The notes: generated by a model from the sequence alone, not told the origin. A stretch of DNA of 62,000 bases from Nymphaea colorata (GCF_008831285.2 NC_037468.1:415001-477000), one strand, 5' to 3'. Positions 22,091-33,785 are shown, numbered from the stretch's first letter. Program-made: numbers and translations.

Positions 22091-23450
22091 GAAGGAAATA
22101 CAGGAGTCTCCGGAGGGAAGAGGAAAGAGAGAGTCAAAAAAGCATCATCGTTTGCTTGAAAGGTCAGATCTGACTGGCCTCGCCTTGAAATTCCCTCGCC
22201 GATAGCCCTTCATCCGCCTTTTTTCTTCCTGGCATATCCGTTCTCGGTGGTTCTCTCCATGCCTTCCCTTTTTCTCCTATGATCACAAGGCGGGAGGGAG
22301 GCCTACTATAAAAAGGTCCATCCTCTTCTTGTATTTGAGATGGAGTCATCAACAGGGCTCAGAATCTGAGCACAGTCAGTGGTACCCACGTTCTTCCGTG
22401 CTCGTAGGCGTACTCCCCTATTTGTCCTATGCATCCCGAAACAGGCCTCACAAACGTGCATTTCCCTGTTGCATCCAGCCGCTTCACGTGAATAGGTTAT
22501 ACAGAAGGGTGGGTTGGTTATATACTCTGATGCGCGTTCCTTCTTCGAACCTTTTGGTATGTATTGCCCCCTCGAACTATAGATCAGATCCACCGGACGA
22601 TCAACTCCATTCCGCACTGCTGCTGAGTCGTCGGACTGATCCACCAAGGGATTCGTGGAATTTCTGTTTGTGGATTGCGTTGGGGGAAATCTACCTGAAC
22701 ATAGGCAGATAGATAGACTCCTTTCCCGCTGCTCAGGGAGAGCAAGGAAGACAATCCAATTCTTGTTTTTTCACCAGCGCCCCCTTTCGGGTATGCGGGT
22801 ACTCAGAGTCCTCTCACTACCAACCAGCCAGCAGACATCATCTGGCTGGGTCTTGCCGGTATCAACAACGAGAAAAAACAACCAAACGGAAACAGCAACT
22901 CACTATGGCTCTTGGCCCAGACAACGTCCTAGGCGTAGGGGAGATCGGAGCAACAGGGAACCGCCTAGACGACGCCCGTCCTGGGCTGCAGTAAGTAGAT
23001 CGAGAGGTCGTTCCGCCCCTTGTCCCCGAAGATGGGTAATATGTTCTCATACAATGTTGCTCAAATCTGACCTAGCTGGCGAGCGATCCCAGTCCGCGGC
23101 AGAGAACAAGACAGCAAGCGAGCGTACCTTTGTTCGCTTCTTCTCCACCAAGCACGGAAGTGTCAGGATAACTGTAGGTCGGTGGCTACCTAAGGAAACT
23201 CCGCTTCGATCCGCCTCCCGGCTGGGAGGCATCTACCTCATCCCGATCACAAGGAGAGGTTCACCATGATGGGGGGTACTTCTTTTTTTTTCCGTTCCGG
23301 AAGGAATGAAAGGGGGACCATCCTTTGATTGTTTCGGCATGCTCCTCAGATTGACGGATTCGCAGGGGGTTTCTCCCTACTTAGTTGACTGACAAAGGCT
23401 TGCGAAACTCAGTAGCGCCTTTGGCATCTTCAGTAGTCTATCAGTAGTGC
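22091..23450. other. intergenic with an unidentified 204-codon frame
   Basis: Two overlapping plus frames occur: 22329-22712 (127 codons) and 22655-23269 (204 codons, arginine- and serine-rich in the middle). I recognise neither, and no membrane segments or catalytic motifs are visible. The longer frame could be chance in GC-rich DNA. The pattern would also suit a decayed gene, but I cannot name one. Confidence 0.4.
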
Positions 23451-23454
23451 GAAG

Positions 23455-23725
23455 CGGCTTTTCCATTTGCGAAGCGAACGTCATGAGCACTGAAAAGCGA
23501 GTGCTTTGTGCAATCACGTCACGTCACGAGCAAAGCCCTACGCTTTGCTCGTGACGTGACGTGACATGACAGCGACCCTCACGCTTCGCTTTGCGAGTGC
23601 TTTGTCGATTCGCTTTGCACAAAGCACGCACTCGCGAAGCGAACAAAGCACTCGCAAAGCATAGGGCTTTGCTCGCTGGGGGCTTTGCTAATAACGTGAC
23701 GTTCCCTAACGCATCCTTGAAAGTT
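23455..23725. repeat. F1 hairpin repeat cluster with 22-bp-arm hairpin
   Basis: Bases 23515-23536 and 23542-23563 are perfect 22-nt inverted arms (CACGTCACGTCACGAGCAAA plus GC) around a 5-nt loop, the longest F1 hairpin seen. Several CTCGCAAAGC/GCTTTGCGAG pairs follow at 23585-23665. Confidence 0.92.
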
Positions 23726-23739
23726 GCGAGTGTCGGTCT

Positions 23740-24010
23740 GACCTGAGAAAGTCAGCGAACAGCGGTTCTTCTATGTAGGGTCTTCCCCTTTCACTCTCCT
23801 AACGTCGAGCTAAGTGACTTCGTCACCTTTGCGTAGCGTAGTAGAATGAAGGCGTAGCACCGACGCTCTCTGATCTATTAGCCGTCACGTCTTCGCAAAC
23901 TCGCTCGCACTAATGGGGCTCTTGTAGTGGAGTGTAGACGATCACTCTACGCTCGTTGCCTACTCTCGACCCGAACGAGCGACAGCGAAGGAGAAGGTCA
24001 GGTCGTCGCC
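23740..24010. repeat. F3 short-repeat region (GTAG/CTAC-rich)
   Basis: Contains GTGTAGACGATCACTCTACG, TTGCGTAGCGTAGTAG and CTACGCTCGTTGCCTAC. The same vocabulary recurs at 51160-51480 (rps3 intron) and 53760-54260 (rpl2 intron). I call this family F3. No gene seen. Confidence 0.65.
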
Positions 24011-24341
24011 GGAACCACCTTTCTTCTATTTCAGAAGTCAAGTAGGCGAACCTATAGGGCTTGAGTAGCGTTGACAAAGGAGAACAGCCGGTGATCAGGT
24101 TGCTATAATATAGAGTAGAGCGCCCTACCTTTCAAATGGATCTGAGGACACTCTTTTGGATGTTCTCGATCCCGGCCCGGAAAAGTGACCGACCAGAGCC
24201 CTATTGATGAATGACAGAAAGGGGAGCCCTAGCCCTGTAAGCCCACACCTGTGTAGAGTAGATCGTTCCACACCTGCGGCACAAACCAATTTTTGACCCA
24301 TTGGCCCTAGTATCATAGGCGACCGAACGGCCGCCCCCCTA
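24011..24341 (-). other. nad1: nad1 intron 1, 5' half
   Basis: Sequence immediately after nad1 exon 1 on the minus strand, where the reading frame runs into a TAG right after the exon. It is GC-rich at its start (GGGGGGCGGCCG), as expected for domain I of a group II intron. The distal limit is arbitrary. The matching 3' half is at 15.4-16.2 kb on the same strand. Confidence 0.65.
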
Positions 24342-24728
24342 ATTACTAGACCGACCTGCTGTAATAATTCCATAAACACCTAGCGAAGATATGGCAAACA
24401 GATAAAGTAGCCCTATGTTCGGATCTGACAATACCATACCATAATCAAAAGGTACAACGGCCCAAGCGACCAGACTTAACATAAATGTAGCCACTGGAGC
24501 CATTCTAAAAAGGGAGAAATTTGCACTACTTGGGGAAAGAGGTTCTTTGAGAATCAATTTCGAACCATCTGCTAGAGGTTGTAACAATCCGAACAATCCC
24601 ACTACATCAGGGCCCTTTCGACGTTGCACAAAAGCCATTACTTTACGTTCAGCTAGCACTAAAAAGGCTACTCCTAGTAGAAGTGGTAGAATTATTCCAA
24701 GTATTTCCGCTGGAACAGCAATGTACGT
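24342..24728 (-). CDS. nad1: NADH dehydrogenase subunit 1, exon 1
   Basis: This exon encodes the N-terminal 129 residues of ND1, including the first membrane helices and the quinone-site loop. The frame reads [40 protein letters not shown], then [13 protein letters not shown], and ends [13 protein letters not shown]. The start is the usual ACG at 24726-24728, which plants edit to AUG. An in-frame ATG at 24744-24746 adds six codons but lies in a duplicated leader. Likely edited codons are DGSKL (DGLKL), NFSLF (NFFLF) and SDPNIG (SDLNIG). Exon end may be off by 1-2 nt. Exons 2 and 3 are 9 kb downstream on the same strand; exons 4 and 5 are outside the window. Confidence 0.95.
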
Positions 24729-24742
24729 TTTTGATTTTCTAT

Positions 24743-24876
24743 TCACTCATGATCTGGCCGTCAAGTGTAGTCTACTAAAAGAGACTACAGGTCGACCCGA
24801 TCATGATATTTCACTCATGATCTGGCCGTCAAGTGTAGTCTACTAAAAGAGACTACAGGTCGACCCAATCATGAGT
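24743..24876. repeat. 68-bp tandem duplication in the nad1 leader
   Basis: Two head-to-tail copies start at 24743 and 24811. Each contains a hairpin with 8-nt arms (TGTAGTCT and AGACTACA). A 30-nt part of the unit (GGCCGTCAAGTG to AGAGAC; 24756-24785 and 24824-24853) occurs a third time at 47349-47378, just past rpl16. It may be part of a 5' untranslated region or promoter; this is not shown. Confidence 0.9.
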
Positions 24877-25840
24877 TGGAAGGATGGGACCTTTTCTCGA
24901 AAAACTCCTTATCCTGTGTCCAGAAAGTTGATCTCTTCCATTCCGACTGAATGGCTAGTGAAAACAACTCTATTAAGAAAAGAAGGTGGGTTCCGTCCAG
25001 GAATGGCTAGTGTGAAACCCGGACTCGCGGAGGTTCACACATTGTTACGCAATGTCTGGTATCAAAAGATCTGATAGCAAGATTGGGTTCAGTTAAGCTA
25101 TCATGTCAGTTCTGATGTCCTCTTCCTCTTTTTTCTTCAGTCTGTCTGACCCATTCGGATTTCATTTTTCCATCTGTCAAAAAGTGGAATCAGTGAGCGC
25201 AGGTACCCTAGGGTGAGTGGCTTTAGAGGGAATAGGGGCTATCGCCGCCTTGTATAGGAATCGCTGTATCACTCCGGGTACACCCCCTGTGATACGGGCG
25301 GAACACTGACAGGCCTGCCAAATGCCATCACCCAACTACAGCCGTATGGTGTGTCAACAACCAAGGAAGAATCAACGGAATGCTGACCTTCACGGTTGGA
25401 AGAACCCAACACCCACCGCCGTGGGCCTGGCTGCCTTTAGTTAAAGGGACCTGTTCAGACAATGGAAATTGCCTTGATCCCGATTTGACACGTATTATAC
25501 GATACGACATTTCGAGACGTCGACAATAAATAGACGAACTTGGGACTACGGAAAGAAGAAGAAAGTGAGTGAAACGAAGTGACCCTCGGGTGAGGGGCAC
25601 GCGTGGAACGATCTCTATTGGTCGGGCAGTCGAGGAACGGAGTCATAGCTCACCCACTTCGTTGATTGTCCAGCAGGGGGCGACCGGCTAGGGTTACCAG
25701 AGAGGGGACTCTTTCTCCCTTGCCTTGTGGAATCTTCCTTTTCTGATTGAAGCAAGCCACTGGTACAGAGGCCAGATAGAAGGTTTCTTTCACCTGAGAT
25801 CAAGAAGATATATCAAGAAGGTCAAGAAGATAACGAAGCG
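24877..25840. other. intergenic, unassigned
   Basis: Holds a 67-codon plus frame (24871-25074) and overlapping minus frames (25328-25646) with no recognised product. No domain V hairpin or tRNA seen. The right end merges into a Ty3/gypsy remnant. Confidence 0.4.
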
Positions 25841-25844
25841 AGGG

Positions 25845-26105
25845 AAGGTTGCAAACCATGCCGCCTTTTCCCATCTCATTTTTGTGGTCTTACCAAGTCA
25901 GCAGTCAGCGGCCATGCCAATTCTTCAAAAGATCTTTGATCCTAGAGGATCCAGTGATGAACCGACGGTCTGAGTTCACAAGGCCAAGAAATGATCGTAG
26001 CTCGGTCACGGGGACTCCCCACTCTTCTATTGCCTGAACCTTCTGCTTGTCCATCCGTCTCTGGCCATCCCCTATCCCAATGCCCTAGGAATATGACTTC
26101 TCGCA
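25845..26105 (-). pseudogene. Ty3/gypsy retrotransposon remnant (reverse transcriptase/RNase H junction)
   Basis: Shifting frames on the minus strand give [42 protein letters not shown] and IKDLLKNW. This matches the order of the gypsy consensus (FLGH, then an IxxW-P block, then [16 protein letters not shown]). Only about 85 residues remain and frameshifts are needed, so it is a decayed nuclear-derived fragment. Confidence 0.75.
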
Positions 26106-26109
26106 TGAC

Positions 26110-26690
26110 CTTATAGGCTACTACCTGATAGGCTAAGGAACTGGTAACGGAACCAACCGAAGTGGCCTATCAGTTATCAGGTCTTCGAAGATCTAGCTAA
26201 GGAAGCTGATCGAAGATGGCGCTACATATGTACGACGGCTATATAGCCTGCACCGAATCGAAGGGGCGTGAGGTAACTGACTGTCAAGTGGTTCCTTTGA
26301 TCTTCTCGCCCGTACCGAAGGTGGCACTACTGACTCAGAAGGATAGTCTAGCTCACTACCTTTTCTGAGAGTTGGGGGTTAATACCGAAACTGCTCTGAA
26401 GTTTGCGAACCTTATAGTCTTCGGCGGAGCCGGCTACTTAGGCTGTCGGAAATCTCCTTTCTTGGTTAGGGGCGAACATCCAACTACAAATGACTAAGGA
26501 ACTAATAGATAGACCAAGCCTTCATTTGAACCATGGAATTCGTCTCTAGAGTTCTGACCGTCTAAAGGCTTTCTTTCGTTTCAAACTTATCTTCCCCTTC
26601 CATTCTCGTATCAAAGAATTTTGATGCCTTGCGTTATTCCTCTGTGTCCGTTTCTATCAGTTTCTGATGTTGTTGCTAGTCTTGTTTGAA
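26110..26690. other. intergenic, unassigned
   Basis: Mixed spacer with short repeats such as CCTATCAG/GATAGG near 26130-26180. No gene or RNA recognised. The left edge of array D begins abruptly in TTTTTTGATGGATAATGGC without an F1 element. Confidence 0.4.
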
Positions 26691-26696
26691 TTTTGT

Positions 26697-27665
26697 TGGT
26701 ATTTTTTGATGGATAATGGCATACAATTCCAATTGGGTATGGTGAGCACTAATGGCATTTGTTTGGTATGGTGAGTACTAATGACATTTGTTTGTACAGT
26801 GAGTACTAATGGCATATGGAAAGTACTAATGGCATTTGTTTGTCAAGTGAGAGACATACAATTTGTTGTCAAGTGAGTACTAATGGCATACAATTGCAAT
26901 GAGTCCTGACCTTTCAAGAAGAATGAGTCCTGACCTTTCAATCAAGTCCTGACCTTTCAAGAAGAATGAGTCCTGACCTTTCAAGACAGTCTTGACCTTT
27001 CCATTTTTGGTCAGGTGAGTACTAATGGCATACAATTGCAATTGGTCCTGTCCTTCCATCAAAAGTCCTGACCTTTCAAGACAGTCTTGACCTTTTTGGT
27101 CAGGTTAGTCCTGACTGTGAAAGACAGTCTTGACCTTTTTGATAAGGTCAGTCCTGACTGTGAAATACAGTCTTGACCTTTCAAGAAGAATCAGTCCTGA
27201 TCTTTCAAGATAGTCTTGATCTTTCAAAAAAGGTGAGTACTCATTGTTGATGGAAAATGGCATTTGTTTGTCAAGTGAGTACTAATGGCATTTTGTTGTC
27301 AAGTGAGTACTAATGGCATTTTGTTGTCAAGTGAGTACTAATGGCATTTGTTTGTCAAGTGAGTACTAATGGCATACAATTGTCATGAGTCCTGACCTTT
27401 CAAAAGGGTCCTGTCCTTTTAAGAAGAAGAAGTTCTGATCTTTCAAGACAGTCTTGATCTTTTTGGTCAGGTTAGTCCTGACTGTGAAAGACAGTCTTGA
27501 CCTTTTTGAGAAGGTGAGTTCTGACTTTTCCTCAATCATTCTCATTAGTCCTGACCTTTCAGAGTCCTGACCTTTCAAAAGGGTCCTGTCCTTCCATAAT
27601 CATTCCTCAATCATTCTCATTAGTCCTGACCTTTCCAGAGAGTCCTGACCTTTCCATAACCTTTC
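26697..27665 (-). repeat. F2 self-complementary repeat array D (reverse)
   Basis: Reverse-orientation F2 modules with several 28-bp AGTACT units (about 27260-27380). This block lacks a clear F1 element at either end. It is separated from array E by a 490-bp non-repeat segment, which suggests an insertion into a once longer array. Confidence 0.93.
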
Positions 27666-28150
27666 CATAAATGGTCTTCATTGTTTGCAGCTGCATCCTG
27701 GTCCTTCTTTGGCCGATGGTGTGTCTTTGTCGGAGAAGCCTCTTTATCTCTCTGAGATATGTAGTTATGATTGTCTGGCCGCTGGGGGAGCCTTGTTTTT
27801 CATTCGATCCATGGATGACTGCTTTTTTTCTCTTCCATGATGGGAGCAATGGTTCTCTCTATGGCTTTGTGCGAATCTCTTTCTTTGTGTTGAATGTTGA
27901 ATCTTTCGCAATGAGCCTTTTCGGTTTGTTTGGGGCGAAAAAGGGGAGCGGTCGAGTGCTCATCGAAACAAAGATGAGTTGGTCGAGTTGATTCCATCTC
28001 CTTTCCCCCACCCGAGCCTCTTGAATAGGAAGTAGAGAGACCTGCCGAGTAGCATGGATTTTCTCTTGAGCAGGAGGATATTGAAATCAAAGTGGATGAG
28101 CCGAAACAAACAATAGCACACACCTTATAGAAAAGAAAAAAACGGAGAGT
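27666..28150. other. unique segment between arrays D and E
   Basis: A 107-codon plus frame (27671-27991) and a 132-codon minus frame (27800-28198) overlap here. Neither is recognised. The segment separates two F2 arrays of the same orientation. Confidence 0.45.
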
Positions 28151-28154
28151 GATC

Positions 28155-31100
28155 GACAAAGCACTCGCAACTTTCATTTTCAGGACATCAATTTGCAATT
28201 GTCATGGATTTTTGAAGGCATACAATTTGTTGTATGGAAAATGGCATCTTTTTGGTATAGTGAGTACTCATGTTGGTATGGTGAGCACTAATGGCATTTG
28301 TTTGTACAGTGAGTACTCATGGCATTTGTTTGTACAGTGAGTACTAATGGCATACAATTGCAATTAGTCTTCATCTGTTTGGTATGGTGAGTACTGATGA
28401 CATACAAATGAGTCTTGACCTTCCTGACTTTTCCATAATGAGTCCTGACCTTTCAAGAAGAATCAGTCCTGACCTTTCAAGACAGTCTTGACCTTTCCAT
28501 TTTTGGTCAGGTGAGTACTAATGGCATACAATTGCAATTGGTCCTGTCCTTCCATCAAAAGTCCTGACCTTTCAAGACAGTCTTGACCTTTTTGGTAAGG
28601 TTAGTCCTGACTGTGAAAGACAGTCTTGACCTTTTTGATAAGGTCAGTCCTGACTGTGAAATACAGTCTTGACCAGAAGAATCAGTCCTGATCTTTCAAG
28701 ATAGTCTTGATATTTTTGGTAAGGTCAGTCCTGACTGTGAAAGACAGTCTTGACCTTTTTGATAAGGTGAGTACTGATGACATACAAATGAGTCTTGATG
28801 GTCATTCCTCAATCATTCTCATTAGTCCTGACCTTTCAGAGTCTTGACCGGAAAGTAGTCCTGTCCATAATGAGTCCTCACCTGTTTTGGTATGGTGAGT
28901 ACTCATGTTGGTATGGTGAGCACTAATGGCATTTGTTTGTACAGTGAGTACTAATGGCATTTGTTTGTCAAGTGAGTACTCATGGCATTTGTTTGTCAAG
29001 TGAGTACTAATGGCATTTGTTTGTACAGTGAGTACTAATGGCATTTGTTTGTCAAGTGAGTACTCATGGCATTTGTTTGTCAAGTGAGTACTAATGGCAT
29101 TGAATTGCAATGAGTCCTGACCTTTCAAGAAGAATGAGTCCTGACCTTTCAAGACAGTCTTGACCTTTCAAGAAGAATCAGTCCTGACCTTTCAAGACAG
29201 TCTTGACCTTTTTGGTAAGGTCAGTCCTGACCTTGAAATACAGTCTTGACCAGAAGAATCAGTCCTGATCAGATAGTCTTGATCTTTTTGGTAAGGTTAG
29301 TCCTGACTTTGAAAGACAGTCTTGACCTTTTTGATAAGGTCAGTACTGATTTCAAGACAGTCTTGACCTTTCAAGAAAAATCAGTCCTGACCTTTCAAGA
29401 CAGTCTTGACCTTTTTGGTAAGGTCAGTCCTGACTTTGAAATACAGTCTTGACCAGAAGAATCAGTCCTGATCAGATAGTCTTGATCTTTTTGGTAAGGT
29501 TAGTCCTGACTGTGAAAGACAGTCTTGACCTTTTTGATAAGGTGAGTACTGATGACATACAAATGAGTCTTGACCTTTCAAAAGAGTCCTGACCTTTCAA
29601 GAAGAATGAGTCCTGACCTTTCAAGACAGTCTTGACCTTTCCAGAAGAATCAGTCCTGACCTTTCAAGACAGTCTTGACCTTTTTGGTAAGGTTAGTCCT
29701 GACTGTGAAAGACAGTCTTGACCAGAAGAATCAGTCCTGATCTTTCAAGATAGTCTTGATCTTTCAAAAAAGGTCAGTACTGATTTCAAGACAGTCTTGA
29801 CCTTTCAAGAAAAATCAGTCCTGACCTTTCAAGACAGTCTTGACCTTTTTGGTAAGGTCAGTCCTGACTTTGAAAGACAGTCTTGACCTTTTTGATAAGG
29901 TGAGTACTGATGACATACAAATGAGTCTTGACCTTTCAATCAAGTCCTGACCTTTCAAGAAGAATGAGTCCTGACCTTTCAAGACAGTCTTGACCTTTCC
30001 AGAAGAATCAGTCCTGACCTTTCAAGACAGTCTTGACCTTTTTGGTAAGGTTAGTCCTGACTTTGAAATACAGTCTTGACCAGAAGAATCAGTCCTGATC
30101 TTTCAAGATAGTCTTGATCTTTCAAAAAAGGTCAGTACTGATTTCAAGACAGTCTTGACCTTTCAAGAAAAATCAGTCCTGACCTTTCAAGACAGTCTTG
30201 ACCTTTTTGGTAAGGTCAGTCCTGACTGTGAAAGACAGTCTTGACCAGAAGAATCAGTCCTGATCAGATAGTCTTGATCTTTTTGGTCAGGTTAGTCCTG
30301 ACTTTGAAAGACAGTCTTGACCTTTTTGATAAGGTGAGTACTGATGACATACAAATGAGTCTTGATGGTCATTCCTCAATCATTCTCATTAGTCCTGACC
30401 TTTCAGAGTCTTGACCTTTCCATTTTTGGTCAGGTGAGTACTAATGGCATACAATTGCAATTGGTCCTGTCCTTCCATCAAAAGTCCTGACCTTTCAAGA
30501 CAGTCTTGACCTTTTTGGTAAGGTCAGTCCTGACTGTGAAAGACAGTCTTGACCTTTTTGATAAGGTGAGTACTAATGGCATACAATTGCAATTGGTCCT
30601 GTCCTTCCATCAAAAGTCCTGACCTTTCCATAACATTCAGGAAATCGTCAAAAGTGCTTCCAACTTCATGGAAAGGAAATGATGGAAAGGATCAATTGTC
30701 ATTGTATGCCATTATCCATAAAAAAAAGGAGATGCCATTAGTGCTGACCATACCAAAATTGCAATTGTATGCCATTAGTGTTCACACAAATGGAAAGGAA
30801 AAGGTCAGGACTCTCTGGAAAGGTCAGGACTAATGAGAATGATTGAGGAATGATTATGGAAGGACAGGACCCTTTTGAAAGGTCAGGACTCTGAAAGGTC
30901 AGGACTAATGAGAATGATTGAGGAAAAGTCAGAACTCACCTTATCAAAAAGGTCAAGACTGTCTTTCAAAGTCAGGACTAACCTGACCAAAAAGATCAAG
31001 ACTGTCTTGAAAGATCAGAACTTCTTCTTCTTAAAAGGACAGGACCCTTTTGAAAGGTCAGGACTCATGACAATTGTATGCCATTAGTACTCACTTGACA

Positions 31101-31592
31101 AACAAATGCCATTAGTACTCACTTGACAACAAAATGCCATTAGTACTCACTTGACAACAAAATGCCATTAGTACTCACTTGACAAACAAATGCCATTTTC
31201 CATCAACAATGAGTACTCACCATACCAAAACAGGTGAGTCGGTCAGGACTCTTTTGAAAGGTCAAGACTGTCTTGAAAGGTCAGGACTCATTCTTCTTGA
31301 AAGGTCAGGACTCATTGCAATTGTATGCCATTAGTACTCACTTGACAACAAATTGTATGTCTCTCACTTGACAACAAAATGCCATTAGTACTTTCCATAT
31401 GCCATTAGTACTCACTGTGCAAACAAATGCCATTAGTACTTTCCATATGCCATTAGTACTCACTATACCAACATGAGTACTCACCATACCAAAACAATGC
31501 CATTAGTGCTCCCAATGGCAATTGTATGCCATTTTCCATACAACAAATTGTATGCCATTAGTGCTGACCATCAAAAAATACTCATCACTTTT
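28155..31592. repeat. F2 self-complementary repeat array E (reverse, switching to forward)
   Basis: Opens with an F1 piece (ACAAAGCACTCGCAACTTTC, 28156-28175). The core modules run in reverse to about 30620. After a unique linker (30630-30780, including GGAAATCGTCAAAAGTGC) they run forward from about 30800 to 31480. The array holds long uninterrupted runs of TCAAGACAGTCTTGA units and a 28-bp tandem run at about 28920-29100. Confidence 0.95.
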
Positions 31593-31594
31593 CA

Positions 31595-31820
31595 TAAGCA
31601 CACTTGCTTCGCTTTGGCTTCCCTTGAGTCAAAGCACACTCGCTTCGCTTTGGATTCATGAGCCACTTTGATGAAATGCAAAGCAAAGTCATGTACGCTG
31701 ACCTTGACTTTGAAAATGGCTCGTTCGTTCGAGAAAAGCACTCGCAACTTCAAATTGCTGAAAGTCACGTCACGTCAGAACAAAGCCCTCTTGTTAATTG
31801 CACAAAGCACTCAATTTCAG
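31595..31820. repeat. F1 hairpin repeat between arrays E and F
   Basis: Motifs CACTCGCTTCGCTTTGG, AAGCACTCGCAACTTC, TGCTGAAAGTCACGTCACG and AACAAAGCCCTCTTG. The spacing and order resemble the copies at 1-109 and 32985-33115. Confidence 0.85.
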
Positions 31821-31854
31821 ACAAAATGAGATTCACTCTTTTGTCAGGGTCAGC

Positions 31855-32925
31855 GGCATACAATTCAATTTGTGATATGGTCAGCACTTGTCAGGATTTG
31901 TCTGACCTGAATCAGTGACCTTATGGAAAGGTCAGGACTCATTTCTTGAAAGGTGAGGACTTGATTGAAAGGTCAAGACTCATTTGTATGTCATCAGTAC
32001 TCACCTTATCAAAAAGGTCAAGACTGTCTTTCAAAGTCAGGACTAACCTTACCAAAAAGATCAAGACTATCTTGAAAGATCAGGACTGATTCTCTGGTCA
32101 ATACTGTCTTTCACAGTCAGGACTGACCTTACCAAAAAGATCAAGACTGTCTTGAAAGGTCAGGACTTTTGATGGAAGGACAGGACCAATTGCAATTGTA
32201 TGCCATTAGTACTCACCTGACCAAAAATGGAAAGGTCAAGACTGTCTTGAAAGGTCAGGACTCATTCTTCTTGAAAGGTCAGGACTCTGAAAGGTCAGGA
32301 CTAATGAGAATGATTGAGGAAAAGTCAGAACTCACCTTATCAAAAAGGTCAAGACTGTCTTTCAAAGTCAGGACTAACCTTACCAAAAAGATCAAGACTG
32401 TCTTGAAAGATCAGAACTTCTTCTTCTTAAAAGGACAGGACCCTTTTGAAAGGTCAGGACTCATGACAATTGTATGCCATTAGTACTCACTTGACAAACA
32501 AATGCCATTAGTACTCACTTGACAAACAAATGCCATTAGTACTCACTTGACAAACAAATGCCATTAGTACTCACTTGACAAACAAATGCCATTAGTACTC
32601 ACTTGACAAACAAATGCCATTAGTACTCACTGTGCAAACAAATGCCATTAGTACTTTCCATATGCCATTAGTACTCACTGTACAAACAAATGTCATTAGC
32701 CATACCAAAATCCATCCAAATTGGTTGATGGATAATGGCATCTCCTTTTTTTGATGGATAATGGCATACAATGACAATTGATCCTTTCCATCATTTCCTT
32801 TCCATCAATTGGTCAGGGTCAACACTAATGGCATTGGTTGATGGATAATGGCATCTCCTTTTTTTGATGGATAATGGCATACAATGACAATTGATCCTTT
32901 CCATCAACCATCAAACCTTGATGTC
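31855..32925 (+). repeat. F2 self-complementary repeat array F (forward)
   Basis: Begins with the edge module (GTCAGCACTTGTCAGG to AATCAGTGACC, about 31880-31920). Core modules follow, then six or more 28-bp AGTACT units at about 32470-32640. F1 elements lie on both sides. Confidence 0.95.
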
Positions 32926-32984
32926 CTGAAACAACCAAAAGCTTTTCATAAGCACATCCTTCAAATGTGTGCTGACCTTTACCT

Positions 32985-33115
32985 TTCAATTGCACAAAGC
33001 ACGCACTCGCAACTTCAAATTGCTGAAGCTGATGAAGTGATTCAGGTCAGAGCAAAGCCCTCTTGTTCAGAGTGCTTTGTGGGCTTTGCTCGTCAAAATG
33101 ACGTGACGTGACGTT
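32985..33115. repeat. F1 hairpin repeat (right edge of array F)
   Basis: GCACGCACTCGCAACTTC, TTGCTGAAGCTGATGAAG, AGAGCAAAGCCCTCTTG and TGACGTGACGTGACG: a diverged copy of the element at 1-109, with the hairpin's right arm altered. Confidence 0.85.
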
Positions 33116-33785
33116 GGTCAAAAGGATGAGGAACGAATAGAGAAATTGGCGGAAGAACCTAGTACCTAGTAAGAAGATGCCGAGATCAGAGGTGATATGA
33201 TATGAAGTTTTGAGGATCCTGCGCAGTCCGTAGTTATATCCTAATTAAGTAAGCTACCTCTCCCACTCATTAAGGCAGAACATAAGAAACTCTTGCCAAG
33301 GGAGACCGGGGTCCGCTCTGCTCCATCACCTACTCAAAGATCAGTTACGGGAGTGCAGCGCTTCTAAGGGCCCTTTGGGTCAGGTCAGATAAACCCCGCC
33401 GGGGCGATCCAATCACCCGGAGAAAAAAAAGAAAGAAGAGAAGAAGGCAAAAATGGCTTGATTGATAATTTGTAGATTCCAAAATGAAGAACGGGCAGGC
33501 AGTCCCAAAGATCTCATCGAAAACTTGCAGCAGCTTGCCGAACAAGGGCAAGGGCTCAGAGAAAAAAAGAGCAAAGGCGGCAGCCATCACTTCTACGATT
33601 GGATTGATAAAAGCATCAGCCTCGGGCTGTCAGGCGAAGAAAAAACGACTCGAATTCAGGGAAGAATTCAGACAGATACAGATGAAACGACAGATATGAG
33701 GCCCATTTCGTTCTTTGAGATAAGGCCCTTGTCAAATTCTTGAGATCTAAGGACACTCTCAAGTCAAGGTCAGAAAGATGAATAT
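33116..33785. other. intergenic, unassigned
   Basis: Two overlapping plus frames (33462-33743 and 33484-33699) and a minus frame (33345-33590) share this stretch. None is recognised. Confidence 0.4.

Noticed and set aside
22655-23269. 204-codon open frame
   Set aside because: Not listed as a gene: no recognised motif, heavy overlap with other frames, and GC-rich composition that favours chance open frames.
24744-24746. In-frame ATG as nad1 start
   Set aside because: It lies in the duplicated leader. Plant nad1 normally starts at an edited ACG, which is present at 24726-24728.
32470-32640. Regular 28-bp direct repeats resembling a CRISPR array
   Set aside because: Units are head-to-tail without unique spacers, no cas genes exist, and the DNA is plant mitochondrial.
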